Assembly: GCF_035046485.1 (NCBI RefSeq) | Contig: NC_085136.1 | Span: forward strand, 294,601,080 to 294,665,079 | Origin: Aedes albopictus | Taxonomy: Eukaryota; Arthropoda; Insecta; Diptera; Culicidae | DNA length: 64,000 nucleotides | Direction of reading: 5' to 3' | Part shown: positions 44,424 through 56,545 of the stretch, piece after piece | Layout of the letters: each line of letters starts with the position of its first letter | How positions within the stretch are numbered: the first letter of the stretch is position 1 | Notes under the pieces: model-generated | What the model was told of the DNA's origin: nothing | The model's input: only the letters and a program-made list of their open reading frames with translations | Database searches by the model: none | Position numbers and translations under genes: made by a program

Positions 44424-44758
44424 TCGGTGTAGTACTAGATTAGTAGTAATGAGTTGAATTTTAGTATGGTGAGAAGGTCATTTCTCCGTTTCTGCAATAA
44501 AATGGTACAAAAAGCGTGGGTATTATGATTCCTTGCCTAATTTGATGCTGTTTGACCAAAACTTTGGATAACTATGTTGTTTATGTTCCAAGAAAGGGAT
44601 AAAACAACAACACTGTTGTCCAAAGTTTTGCTCAAACAGCATCAAATTAGGCAAGGAATCACCCACGCTTTTTGTACCATTTCATTGCAGAAACGGAGAA
44701 TCGACCTTCACACCATACTAAAATTCAGCTCATTACTACAAATCTAGTACTTCCCCGA
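44424..44758. mobile_element. 335-bp palindromic MITE
   Basis: Arms of about 155 bp starting GTACTAGATT (left) and its inverse (right) surround a short AT-rich core near 44580-44610. Arm identity is high, including CAAAAAGCGTGGGT and TTTGATGCTGTTTG. Boundaries are good to about 10 bp. No clear target duplication. Confidence 0.8.
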
Positions 44759-47700
44759 TCTGTTAAATTCTAGCATAATTGCAGTGGCAAACCTATCAGA
44801 ATTGCAGTGGCAATTCTAGCAGAATTGCTGTGGCAATTCTAGCAGAATTGCAATGGCAATTCTAGCAGAATTGCAGTGGCAATTCTAGCAGAATTGCAGT
44901 GGCAATTCTAGCAGAATTGCAGTGGCAGTTCTAGCAGAATTTCAGTGGCAATTCTAGCAGAATTACAGTGGCAATTCAAGCAGAATTGCAGTGGCGATTC
45001 TAGGGGAATTGCAGTGATAATTCTAGCATAATTGCAGTGGCAATCCTAGAAGAATTGCAGTTGCAATTCTAGCAGAATTACAGTGGCAATTCTAGCAGAA
45101 TTGCAGTGGCAACTCTAGCAGAATTGCAGTGGCAATTCTAGCAGAATTACAGTGTCAATTCTAGCAGAATTGCAGTGGCAATTCTAGCAGAATTGCAGTG
45201 GCAATTCTAGCAGAATTGCAGTGGCAATTCTAGCAGAATTGCAGTGGCAATTCTAGCAGAATTGCAGTGGCAATTCTAGGGGAATTGCAGTGATAATTCT
45301 AGCATAATTGCAGTGGCAATCCGAGAAGAATTGCAGTTGCAATTCTAGCAGAATCACTGTGGCAATTCTAGCAGAATTGCAGTGGCAATTCTAGCAGAAT
45401 TGCAGTGGCAATTCTAGCAGAATTGCAGTGGCAATTCTAGCAGGACTGCAGTGGCAATTCTATCAGAATTGCACTGGCAATTCTAGCAGAATCGCAGTGG
45501 CAATTCTAGGGGAATTGCAGTGATAATTCTAGCATAATTGCAGTGGCAATCCTAGAAGAATTGCAGTTGCAATTCTAGCAGAATTACATTGGAAATTCTA
45601 GCAGAATTGCAGTGGCAATTCTAGCAGAATTGCAGTGGAAATTCTAGCAGAATTACAGTGGCAATTCTAGCAGAATTGCAGTGGCAATTCTAGCAGAATT
45701 GCAGTGGCAATTCTAGCAGAATTGCAGTGGCAATTCTAGCAGAATTGCAGTGGCAATTCTAGCAGAATTGCAGTGGCAATTCTAGCAGAATTGCTGTGGC
45801 AATTCTAGCAGAATTGCAGTGGCAATTCTAGGGGAATTGCAGTGATAATTCTAGCATAATTGCAGTGGCAATTCTAGCAGAATCACTGTGGCAATTCTAG
45901 CAGAATCACTGTGGCAATTCTAGCAGAATTGCAGTGGCAATTCTAGCAGAATTGCAGTGGCAATTCTAGCAGAATTGCAGTGGCAATTCTATCAGAATTG
46001 CACTGGCAATTCTAGCAGAATCGCAGTGGCAATTCTACCAAAATCGCAGTGGCAATTCTAGGGGAATTGCAGTGATAATTCTAGCATAATTGCAGTGGCA
46101 ATTCTAGGGGAATTGCAGTGATAATTCTAGCATAATTGCAGTGGCAATCCTAGAAGAATTGCAGTTGCAATTCTAGCAGAATTGCAGTGGCAATTCTAGC
46201 AGAATTGCAGTGGCAACTCTAGCAGAATTGCAGTGGCAATTCTAGCAGAATTGCAGTGATACTTATAGCAGAATTGCAGTGAAAATTCTAGCAGAATTGC
46301 AGTGGCAATTCTAGCAGAATTTCAGTTGCAATTCTAGCAGAATTGCAGTGGCAATTCTAGCACAACCGCATCGGCAATTCTAGCAGAATACCAATGGCAA
46401 TTCTAGCACAATCGCATCGGCAATTCTAGCAGAATTGCAGTGGCAATTCTCGCAGAATTGCAGTCGCAATTCAAGCAGAATTGCAGTGACAGTTCTAGTA
46501 GAATTGCAGTGATAATTCTAGCATAATTGCAGACGCAATTCTAGCAGAACTGCAGACGCAATTATAGCAGAATTGCAGTCGTAATTCTACCAGAATTGCT
46601 GTGGCAATTCTAGCAAACCTGCAGTGGCAATTCTGGTAGAATTTCAGTGGCAATTCTAGCAGAATTGCAGTGGCAATTCTAGCAGAATTGCAGTGATACT
46701 TATAGCAGAATTGCAGTGGCAACTCTAGCAAAATTGCAGTGGCAATTATAGCACAATCGCATCGGCAATTCTAGCAGAATTGCAGTGGCAATTCTAGCAG
46801 AACTGCAGACGCAATTCTAGCAGAATCGCAGTGGCAATCCTAGCAGAATTGCAGTGGCAATTCTAGCAGAATTGCAGTGGCAATTCTAGCAGAATTGCAA
46901 TGGCAATTTTAGCAGCATTACAGTGACAACTCTAGCAGAATACCAATGGCAATTCTAGCACAACCGCATCGGCAATTCTAGCAGAATACCAATGGCAATT
47001 CTAGTACAATCGCATCGGCAATTTTAGCAGAATTGCAGTGGCAATTCTAGCAGAATTGCACTCGCAATTCTAGCAGAATTGCAGTGGCAATTCTAGCAGA
47101 ATTGCAGTGGCAATTCTAGCAGAATTGCACTCGCAATTCTAGCAGAATTGCAGTGGCAGTTCTAGTAGAATTGCAGTGATAATTGCAGTGGCAATTCTAG
47201 CAGAACTGCAGTGGCAATTCTAGCAGAATTGCAGTGGCAATTTTAGCAAAATTGCAGTGGCAGTTATAGCACAATCGCATCGGCAATTCTAGCAGAATTG
47301 CAGGGGCAATTCTAGCAGAACTGCAGACGCAATTCTAGCAGAATTGCAGCGACAATTCTAGCAGAATTGCAGTGGCAATTCTAGCACAATTGCAGTGGCA
47401 ATTCTAGCACAATTGCAGTGGCAATTCTAGCACAATTGTAGTGGCAATTCTAGCACAATTGCAGTGGCAATTCTAGCACAATTGCAGTGGCAATTCTAGC
47501 AGAATTGCAGTGGAAATTCTAGCACAATTGCAGTGGCAATTCTAGCACAATTGCAGTGGCAATTCTAGCACAATTGCAGTGGCAATTCTAGTACAATTGC
47601 AGTGGCAATTCTAGCACAATTGCAGTGGCAATTCTAGCACAATTGCAGTGGCAATTCTAGCACAATTGCGGTGGCAATTCTAGCAGAATTACAGTGGCAA

Positions 47701-48345
47701 TTCTAGCAGAATTGCAGTGGCAATTCTAGCAGAATTGCAGTGGCAATTCTAGCAGAATTGCAGTGGCAATTCTAGCAGAATTGCAGTGGCAATTCTAGCA
47801 CAATTGCGGTGGCAATTCTAGCACAATTGCAGTGGCAATTCTAGCACAATTGCAGTGGCAATTCTAGCACAATTGCAGTGGCAATTCTAGCAGAATTGCA
47901 GTGATACTTATAGCAGAATTGCAGTGAAAATTCTAGCAGAATTGCAGTGGCAATTCTAGCAGAATTTCAGTTGCAATTCTAGCAGAATTGCAGTGGCAAT
48001 TCTAGCACAACCGCATCGGCAATTCTAGCAGAATACCAATGGCAATTCTAGCACAATCGCATCGGCAATTCTAGCAGAATTGCAGTGGCAATTCTCGCAG
48101 AATTGCAGTCGCAATTCAAGCAGAATTGCAGTGACAGTTCTAGTAGAATTGCAGTGATAATTCTAGCATAATTGCAGACGCAATTCTAGCAGAACTGCAG
48201 ACGCAATTCTAGCAGAATTGCAGTCGTAATTCTACCAGAATTGCTGTGGCAATTCTAGCAAACCTGCAGTGGCAATTCTGGTAGAATTTCAGTGGCAATT
48301 CTAGCAGAATTGCAGTGGCAATTCTGGCAGAATTGTAGTGACATC

Positions 48346-48974
48346 AACGTCACTACATTTCTTGAACAGGCTGAACAATAAATATGGTAGATGTTGTAGA
48401 TCTTAAGAAAATGAATTCTAGAGTAGTTTGGATAACCTAGATCACCCAATTCATGCACCAGGAATTTTCTAGGGGTGCTTTGAGGCTTTTTGAGTACCGT
48501 AGACTGTGTTCTGTGATCATTCATCGTGTATAAAATTTGGTTGAGAATGTTGGATTTGTGTCACAAGCTTCGGAGTACTTTGGAGGCCTTAGAATAGCTC
48601 TAGAATCAAAACTTCAACAGGCTATGATGGGTAGTAATACATTGCATGTAAAGGATCAGTAAAAACTATTAATGATTAACAAAACGATTAAATTTGAGCA
48701 AAAATATGTAGAATTAAAAAAAATACAAAAAAGCCACGTGTTTTCGGCTCCCAGCAAAAGGGGGAGGGTGCAAAGGGAGGAGGTACCTTGCATTTCATAG
48801 CACAACTATTCCCCTTGACTATAACAAAATCCTGGGTAAAATGTTTAAAAAAAGAAGATATTACATTTCTACCAAAAGTAGATCGTCCTGGGTGTTTACG
48901 GGTTAATAACGTGGAAACAATAATGGATGTAGAAAATATCTGGTTCATCCAATATTGCCCAATGAACAATATCT
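48346..48974. other. Unrecognised stretch
   Basis: No repeat, domain or RNA gene recognised. A plus-strand ORF of 75 aa (48788-49015) runs into the inverted duplication. Confidence 0.4.
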
Positions 48975-49690
48975 TCATTTGCACCCACATCTGGATTCTC
49001 CAAAGTTGTTACTAAAGCCGAAAACAATCTAGGTGCTGCATACTCGTTCATAAGCATTGGATGTCAACGCTGACAAACACTTCTTTCCACTCATAAATCT
49101 ACCCACCACATTCATACTTCACCTCACTGCTGGACGAGGGCCTTCGAAGTCTCCAGTGGGTCTGGGTGATGAGAACACTTCTCATATCTCGTTCACCATC
49201 CCTCCCTATCCACTGGTTCAAGAAGGACATATTCCCCCACCTTTCAAACCTCTCCACACAGCACAAACTTTTGTTTTCAATCACATTTGAACAACTGTGA
49301 CTGTGCAGATGGTCTCTCTGGTGAATGCGTTTCCCTTGTTTGGAGTTCACATTGATCATTTTCCTTACTTCCGTTCCTCGCCACGTCGCCACCACCACCA
49401 TCGTCGACTAGGTCCGACGACCGGAAAAGTTCCGTTATCATAAGACAATCCAGAGATATCTCCAAATTCCTTTCTGGTCGTTTTTTCGTTCCCCCGCAGC
49501 CGCAGTTGGAATGCGTCCGGAATTCAAAATCCTGGGAAAATCCCTGGAAATGCAACTTCCTTTGAAGGAACCATCGAAAATGGGGCATGGGGTTTTGCGA
49601 TGTCGAGAAGTAGCTCACACTTCTTCTCAAGTGGTGGTGGTGGTGGTCGTCGTTTTCGGGATGCAAAAAAATATCTGTGGCAAGTGCCAT
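48975..49690 (+). repeat. Left arm of an inverted segmental duplication
   Basis: About 0.7 kb, recurring in reverse at 50530-51255. Shared marks include TGCACCCACATCTGGATTC, CCAGTGGGTCTGGG and GACTGTGCAGATGGTCTCTC. The arms differ by many substitutions and small indels. Neither arm contains a gene I recognise. Confidence 0.88.
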
Positions 49691-50164
49691 AAATTTTCAT
49701 TTATGACTTTTGGCACCGGGGAACTCTCCGTCCGGGATGCTTGGCATTGCATTGTGCGCGGCCACTGCTGACTGGTGACTGCCCCGGAAATGTGTGGAAC
49801 GCTTTTTCGGGTTACGAACGGGTGCCGGTCGTAAAACAAAAACCGAGAGCTGCTTCAGCTTTGTTTGCGTTGTTGACCCGGGGTCGTTTTTATTCTGGTT
49901 GGGAACGGGAAAGGACTGTCAAAGTTGCTGATGCTGCTAAGTTATGTAGAGTGTGCAGTACTGTGCAGTGAAGGGCATTGTTCTACGGTATTAAAAAGAC
50001 ATAATAAAGGGGAAGCTGCTGCATTATATAGTTTTTGAACTAGGATTCTGTGTGGAATTGGATTCAAATCCCACTGAGATCACTAGCCTCTGCCCAGCAA
50101 CTCCTATCCCTATCTCCCCATGGTACCGGCCGGAAATTGCGAGTAATCTTCGGATAACCATGGC
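49691..50164. other. Spacer of the inverted duplication, nothing recognised
   Basis: Non-repetitive sequence. ORFs under 80 aa without domains. Confidence 0.4.
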
Positions 50165-50533
50165 GACTTTTCGTCGTGTGTTGACAGGGAAGGGAGGGTT
50201 TGCTTCTACACACCTGAGCGTCTGCTCTCCAGGAGGAGCGATTCACAACAGCGTCTAATCCCCACGTTAGGGGCGGCTGATCGACGTTCGAGTGCCAGTG
50301 AAGGACTCTAAGCTCAACTATTCACTATGGTCCTCCGGAAAGTAGGAGGTTAGTGTCCGGCCCTCCGAGCTAGCCCTGAAAACGCAACGAAAACTCAGCA
50401 ACAGAATAATAACCAAGACGACCCCAGCTAACAAAGAGGACTTGCGATTGGAAACTGGGTACGTGGAACTGCCGATCTCTTAACTTCATTGGGAGCACCG
50501 ATCAACTGAATGACCGCGAGTTCGGCATTGTAG
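50165..50533 (+). pseudogene. 5' fragment of an RTE-like LINE
   Basis: At about 50450-50533 a frame reads KLGTWNCRSLNFIG and then DREFGIVGL. This matches the start of the APE endonuclease of RTE-type LINEs (GTWNVRSLN-like). Upstream text (GGGGCGGCTGATCGACGTTC, CCGGCCCTCCGAGCTAGCCC) would be the 5' untranslated region. The copy is cut off where the inverted duplication begins. Confidence 0.65.
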
Positions 50534-51255
50534 GGCTCTTTATGTTTTTGCGTCCCGAAAACGACGACCACGACCACTACTTGAGAAGAAGTGTGAGCTG
50601 CTTCCCGGCAAAGTCAGCCGTAACGCCAACCCCCATGCCCCATTTTTGATGGGTGCTTTTCTTGTGAAGGGAAGTTGCATTCCCAGGGATTTCCCAGGAG
50701 AAGGAGTTTCCCAGGATTTTGAATTCCGGAAGCATTCCAACTGCTGCTGCGGGGGAGAGAAAAAACGACTAGAAAGGAATTCGGAGATATCTCCGGATTG
50801 TCTTATGATAACGAAACTTTACTGGTCGGATCAGTCGACGATGCGATGGTGGCGACGGGGCAGGGTTCGAAAGTAAGGAGGAATGATCAATGTGAACTCC
50901 AAACAAGGGAAACGCATTCACCAGAGAGACCATCTGCACAGTCACAGTTGCTCAAATGCGATTGAAAACAAAAGTTTATGCTCTGTGGGAAGGTTCGGAA
51001 GGTAGGGGATGTGTACTTTTTGAACCAGTAGATACGGATGGTGAACGAGATGCGGGAAATGTTCTCATCGCCCAGACCCACTGGCGACTTCGACGGTTGT
51101 CGTTCAGGGAGGTGAGGAATGTATGGTGATATGAGTGGAATGAAGTGTTTCCCAGCGTTGACTTTCAGTACTTACAAACGATGAACCAGTATCTAGGTCA
51201 TTTTCAGCCTTAGAAACAACTTTGGGGAATCTAGATGTGGGTGCAATCGAAAACA
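50530..51255 (-). repeat. Right arm of the inverted segmental duplication
   Basis: Reverse-complement partner of 48975-49690. It has its own insertions, for example an extra CTTCTCCTGGGAAA-type segment (about 50693-50706). Confidence 0.88.
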
Positions 51256-51277
51256 ACGGAAGGGGCTTATTCTTACA

Positions 51278-51791
51278 GGAATCCCGAGCAAAGCCCGATA
51301 TCAAAATTACAGCAAGTCGATAACATGATTTGTATCCAGCAACCAATTGATATCACATTTTGATATCAGTTTAACTTTACATAATGTGATTTCAAATTTT
51401 GTTTTCGGTTTGCTGTCATTTTAAATTATTGTAATTCTTTATTGTTAGAATGGTTTTAAATCTTTTAGTAAATTATGTAAAGTAATTCTAATGATATATC
51501 TTTAGTGCAATTATATATTATTGCATCTATGATTAGATATCAACCGAATTATTCTACATTCAAAGATTTTCCATTTTTCTTGCGTTCATAGCAAAAACAG
51601 ATATCATTATGCTATCATCGATAGCAGGAATTGTTTTCAATTTGTCGTCACAGGAACATTTTTCTGCTCTTATTTTTGATGTTTTAACCGTTAAAACGAC
51701 CAAAACGACAACAACCTGAGTTATCAAAATTTAAAATACCACAACATCAAATTTAGATTTCAATTTGCTATCAGACTTTGCTCGGGATTCC
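51278..51791. mobile_element. 514-bp MITE with perfect 16-bp TIRs
   Basis: GGAATCCCGAGCAAAG at 51278-51293 and its exact inverse at 51776-51791. The AT-rich interior is full of GATATCA and GTTATC words. A relative ends at 7116. If GGAAT/ATTCC is outside the TIR it is not a direct repeat, so no target duplication is claimed. Confidence 0.8.
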
Positions 51792-51949
51792 ATCATGGGT
51801 TCAACAAAAAAAAAAGAAATGTATGATTCCTCCGACTGTCCTTTTAGAATGTATTATCTCATTTGTACTTCTTTAAAGTTATCTCCAAGATTACTACTAG
51901 CTAGAAATTGTTTAAAGGTTTCCTTCAGGATTTATTAAATTTCACACAT

Positions 51950-52098
51950 CATTCATTAGAAATAGAAAGGATTCGAGCAAGAATTCCTCCAATGCATTCC
52001 TGACCATGTAGCTTTGACAGTTTCTACAAAGATTGCTCCATAGATTTTTTTTTAGGAATTCCTCCAAGAATTTTCCTTGGATCTTCTTCAGGAGTTTC
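51950..52098. repeat. Degenerate about 24-bp-period repeat
   Basis: TTCCTCCAAGAATTTTCC-like words. This is the substrate into which the next SINE inserted. Confidence 0.4.
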
Positions 52099-52106
52099 TT
52101 AAGAAA

Positions 52107-52392
52107 TGGTGGAGCCTCGTAGCCGCGCGGTTAGGGTCACCAAGCTTCTAATCGCACCATGCTATGGGGTGAGGGTTCGATTCCCGCTCCGGGCGATGAT
52201 TGATTGATTGATTTGTCTTTATTAGAGAGACTTTCAGCCCTTGGCTGGTTCGTCTCTTCCGGGCGATGAAACATTTCATGAGAATAGTTTCTTCACCGTA
52301 TCCACTGGTGCATGCTCCATGTGTCCCTCGTCTAGTGTTAAGTTTCATATTCAGTCTGTACAGCCTCTGGCTGAAGACGGTGTCCGCGTCTT
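52107..52392 (+). mobile_element. tRNA-derived SINE, same family as 1551-1746, with nested insertion
   Basis: The head has GTAGCCGCGCGGTTAGGG (A box) and GGTTCGATTCCCG (B box). Flanking TTAAGAAA at 52099-52106 and 52393-52400 is the probable target duplication. A 58-bp LINE tail is inserted at 52200-52257. Confidence 0.85.
52200..52257 (-). mobile_element. 58-bp LINE 3' tail nested in the SINE
   Basis: Reverse complement of the 18478-18545 tail (CTTTCAGCCCTTGGCTGGTT with GATT repeats). It is flanked by a 12-bp direct repeat TCCGGGCGATGA at 52188-52199 and 52258-52269, which is SINE sequence duplicated on insertion. Confidence 0.88.
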
Positions 52393-52674
52393 TTAAGAAA
52401 AGATGTAATTTGAAATTAGTGCATGGCCCCAGAAATTCTTCTAGAAATTCTCGTGAATTCTTTCTAGGAATAAGAGTTTCTAAGAGATCTCTTCAGAAGA
52501 TGCACCTTCAAGAACAATTGTTTCACAAAGGTTCAGATATTTTTATCACAGATTGTCTGCTCTGGGGGTCTATTATAGAAATTCAGTTTTTTTCCTGAAA
52601 GTTTTTCAAAAATTATAGTTCGATTTTTCCCAAGTTTTATTCAGGTATTACTCCATAAATTCAAAGGTTCTCTC

Positions 52675-52953
52675 TCTCTCTCTTCTTGGCGTAACGTCCT
52701 CCTGGGACAAAGCCTGCTTCTCAGCTTAGTGTTCTATGAGCACTTCCACAGTTATTAACTGAGAGCTTCCTCTGCCAATGACCATTTTGCATGTGTATAT
52801 CGTGTGGCAGGCACGAAGATACTCTATGCCCAAGGAAGTCAAGGAAATTTCCTTTACGAAAAGATCCTGGACCGACCGGGAATCGAGCCCGTCACCCTCA
52901 GCATGGTCATGCTGAATACCCGTGCGTTTACCGCCTCGGCTATATGGGCCCTC
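52675..52953 (-). mobile_element. tRNA-derived SINE (second family), complete with TSD
   Basis: Minus-strand tRNA head with GGTTCGATTCCCGG type B box (plus-strand CCGGGAATCGAGCCCG) and an A-box-like TAGCCGAGGCGGTAAACG. A 17-bp direct repeat AATTCAAAGGTTCTCTC flanks it at 52658-52674 and 52954-52970. The tail is a CT-rich run. Confidence 0.92.
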
Positions 52954-52970
52954 AATTCAAAGGTTCTCTC

Positions 52971-54300
52971 AGGCATTTATTTAGATATTCCTCTAGAAAA
53001 CTCACAAGAGATTCTTCTAGATGTTTCTTCAGGGATAGCTCAAGATTTGGTAAGTCCTTTCTTCAGGGGTTCTATTAAAAAAATGTCCGGTGTTGCTTCA
53101 TGAAATTCTCCAGAGATTCTCTTAGTAATTCCTGCAAAATTTACTCCAGAATGAATCCATCCTAGGCATATTTAAATGAATTTTCCAAGAAATTCTTCTG
53201 TGAATACCTGCAGTGGTTTCTCCAGGTAATTAAAGATTCTTTGAAAAAGAAAATTTCAGACATTTCTTCAGTAGTTCTCTTAAGAATTTCTCCACGTTTC
53301 ATTTTCTGCTAGATTTTCTTCCAAAATTTCTTCAGGTAGTCTTTTTGGATTTTTTTTACGAATCCCTCATGATATATATGATATTTTTTTTTTTAGATTT
53401 CCTCCAAAATATCTCTAGGATTTTTTCCAAGGATTCCTTCAAAAAACCAGTAGATTTGTTTGCAATTTCTGCAAAAATTTTTTTTAGTGATTGATTCAGA
53501 AAATCCTCAAGAAATATCAAGCATGTTTCATTGTTTCAGGAGTTCGAAAAAATAATGAGAAATTTTTTTCTATGAATTTTTAAAGTTTTCTTCTATGAAT
53601 TTATTAAGAAATCCTTCAAAGATAACTTTAGAAATTTTCGTTTAGGAATTGTTCCAAAAAATGTCAAGCCTAACCTCCAAAAAACCTTCACAGGTATACC
53701 CCGTCGTTTATAGGGGATTTCTTCAAAGGATCCTCCACGGAGTTTTATAGAATTTTCTTCAGGGATTCAATCAACAGTTCTTCCAGTATTTTTTGGAATA
53801 GCTTTAGAAAAAAAAACTACTAAAAAACTTCCTGGAGGAATATCTGAAACCAATCCTGCATAAATCTTGGAAGGAATCGCATAATGTATTTCTGGCAGAA
53901 CCACGAAAGTAATTTCAAAAAAAATCTTCCATGAAAAAAAAACATTCGAAAAAATCCCTTGCTGAAACTCCCGAGGAATTCCTAACATTCTGAAAAAATA
54001 TCAGGAGTTATTTTTGGAGGAATCTCAAAATGGATTTCTGAGAAAATGTCCAGTAGAATCCCTATTGAAGTCTCTGAAAGTACTATTGAATAAATCTCCA
54101 GAGGAATGTCCGAAGAAATCTCAGGGATATTCTTGAAGAAATACCTGACGAAACTCCTCAGGAAACCTTCGACGAAATTTCTAGAAAATTTTATTAAGAA
54201 TTGTATTTCAAATTCCTGGAAAAATCCTTCAATTGAAGTCCTGGAGAATTTTCTGAACGTATTCCTGGTGCAATCTGTGAACGTCTTCATTTATAAAGAC
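52971..54300. repeat. Degenerate about 24-bp-period repeat field
   Basis: TTTCTTCAGGNATT and GGAATTTCTGNAG words with loose periodicity. Short ORFs on both strands are compositional artefacts. Confidence 0.5.
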
Positions 54301-54311
54301 ATTGCTGTTGG

Positions 54312-56545
54312 GCATTTTTTTTATTATCGTACTAATTGGGCCGAAGCGTCTCAGATTTTCATGAAACTTTTTCCACAGGCAGGGCTCATGGATATATGAA
54401 CAAAAAAATGAGAAAAAATCAGGGTCGCCTATTTTCCCGGAAAACTCAGGTGGAAATTTTTGGTTTTCCCCTGACACTACTTACTTTGAAAAATCATAAC
54501 TCAAGAACGAAGTATCGTAGAAACAAAGTTTTTTTTTGAAAATGAAGGCAAATTTTCTCAGGAATCCAAAAAAATATGAACTGGAAAAAGTTTTCCCCAA
54601 AATGTTCCACAGTTGAGAAAATTCGTAAAGAAAAGCCGGAAAAACTATGCCCGAGCTCGTGGAAAATTTTCGATAAAATATTTTTTAGAAGGTAATATTA
54701 TAATATTTAATCGCTGAAATTTTTGGAATGCACTTTTTTTCGTTTTTGAGTTATGGCCAATTTTGTTGAAAAATTCCCAATTGTGCCGTAAAAGCCTTTT
54801 CTTTGAAAAATCATAACTCAAGAACGAAGCATCGTTGAAGCAAAGTTTTTTGAATGAAAACGAAAGCTAATTTTCTCAAGAATTCAAAAAAAAAATATGG
54901 AGTGGAAAAAGATTTCCACAAAATTTTCCACCGTTGAGGAAATTTATAAAGAAGAGCCGGAAAAACTATGTCCAAACTCGCGGAAAATTTTCAAAAAAAT
55001 ATTTTTGAGAAGGTAATTTTATAAGCTTTGGTCGCTGAAATTTTTGGAATGTACTTTTTTTTCGTTACTGAGTTATGGCCAATTTAGTGAAAATGACCAT
55101 GTAAGCCTATATTATATGGTCATTTTTCACTAAATTTCCCATAACTCAGGAACGAAAATTAAGTGCATTCCAAAAATTTCAGCAATCAAAGCTCATGAAA
55201 TTACCGTCTCAAAAATATTTTTGAAAATTTTCCAAGAGTTCGGACATAGTTTTTCCGGCTTTTCTTTATGAATTTTCTCAACGGTGGAAAATTTCGTGGA
55301 AAACTTTTTCCACTTCATATTTTTTTTTTGAATTCTTGAGAAAATTTTCTTTCATTTTTATTAAAACTTTGTTTCTACGATGATTCTTTCTTGAGTAATG
55401 ATTTTTCAAAGAAAAGGTTTTTATGGCACATTTGGACATTTTTCAACAAAATTGGCCATAACTCAAAAACTTAAAAAAAAATAGCATTCCAAAAATTTCA
55501 GCGATTGAAGCTAATAAAATAACCATCTTGTTCGGGAAAGATAAGACGGCCGATTCTTTTTAGCGATAACGCTTTAAGCTGAAATATGTATTTCGTTAAT
55601 AATAATTCTTTTTTAAGACGCAGTTGTGACTTAAAAATTCCGATCACCCTAATTTTAACCTTCCTCGAACAAACAGCATAAATTCTTGGCTTGTAACGTA
55701 ATAACAGATTTAGAGGCAATTAATTTGGGTTTATATAATAATGAAAGAGGATACTTGTTTCGTTAATCGCAATTACCGAAGAATGCGTTGATTAATGGTA
55801 ATGACACGCACTGGAACCTGGGATCACTATGGGGACATAGTTAAATCATCAGTGTTAAAAATTCAATGGATCTAAATGTGCGCTAACCTATAATGCTAAC
55901 TGCTCTTAGATTCTTAATACGAGCATCTTAGCCCAGTCACTACAGCTGCCACTAAACCGCATATAATCAAGGCACTCACTTTTCGCACTTAATTAATAGA
56001 TATTAGTGTCTAAATTATTTGTGCACTATTTTAAAAGCGATATAAAAATAGCAAAAATATGTGGATTCAGTCGCTTCTTCAGCATCTACAATCTATTGTT
56101 GCTCTGTTGTATTAAACTGCTCCTTGATTTGGCTTCGGGCAGCTGCCTGCTCCTGACAGGGTTGCCAAACATGAGGCGGCGTCACCAACACATCTCCAAA
56201 ATATTTTTTTCGAAAATTTTCCAAGAGTTCGGGCATAGTTTTTTCGGCTTTTCTTTACGAATTTTCTGAACTATGGAAAACTTTTTTCAGTTCATTTTTT
56301 TTGGACTCCTGAAAAAATTTGCTGTCATTTTCTAAAAAAAAACTTTGTTTCTACGATGCTTCGTTCTTGCGTTATGATTTTTCAATAGTGTCAAGGGAAA
56401 ATCAAAAAAATCCGGAAAATAGGCGACCCCGAATTTTTCTCAATTTTTTTTGTTCATATATCCATGAGCCCCGCCTGTGGAAAAAGTTTCATGAAAATCT
56501 GAGACCCTTCGGCCCAAACCCGTACGGTAATAAAAAAAATCCCCT
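54312..56545. mobile_element. 2.2-kb foldback element interrupted by a solo LTR
   Basis: A long palindrome centred near 55110 (AATTTAGTGAAAATGACCAT and its inverse). The left arm is about 54312-55100. The right arm is 55118-55528 plus 56196-56545, split by a 662-bp insertion. The outer ends share TTTTTTTTATTA and TTGGGCCGAAG in inverted form. The left arm itself holds two direct copies of a roughly 318-bp segment (54488 and 54805). No transposase seen. Outer boundaries are approximate. Confidence 0.85.
55529..56190 (+). mobile_element. 662-bp solo LTR
   Basis: Starts TGTT, ends AACA, and is flanked by CATCT at 55524-55528 and 56191-56195. It has a TATAAAA box at 56041 and an initiator TCAGT whose A is at 56069, i.e. 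28 bp downstream. An ATTAAA near 56113 may be the poly(A) signal. No internal retroelement sequence remains, so it probably arose by recombination between two LTRs. It does not resemble the BEL LTR in this window. Confidence 0.8.

Larger units (their letters stand above)
41450..48345. repeat. 23-bp minisatellite, family B, interrupted array
   Basis: Units of arm GCAATTCT, AGC, arm AGAATTGC, spacer AGTG. The AGC position carries TAG in the ATTCTAGC context, so no frame stays open, unlike family A. The array is interrupted by a 2.1-kb foldback element (41745-43854), a SINE (43876-44165) and a MITE (44424-44758). Variant units (CTAGGGG, CACAATTG, CCGCATCGG) form blocks, and one block of about 400 bp is duplicated. 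Confidence 0.97.

Noticed and set aside
52107..52200. tRNA gene
   Set aside because: A and B boxes are present but the sequence recurs with a SINE body and target duplications. The same holds for 1551-1630, 44080-44165 (-), 52860-52953 (-) and 59081-59150.
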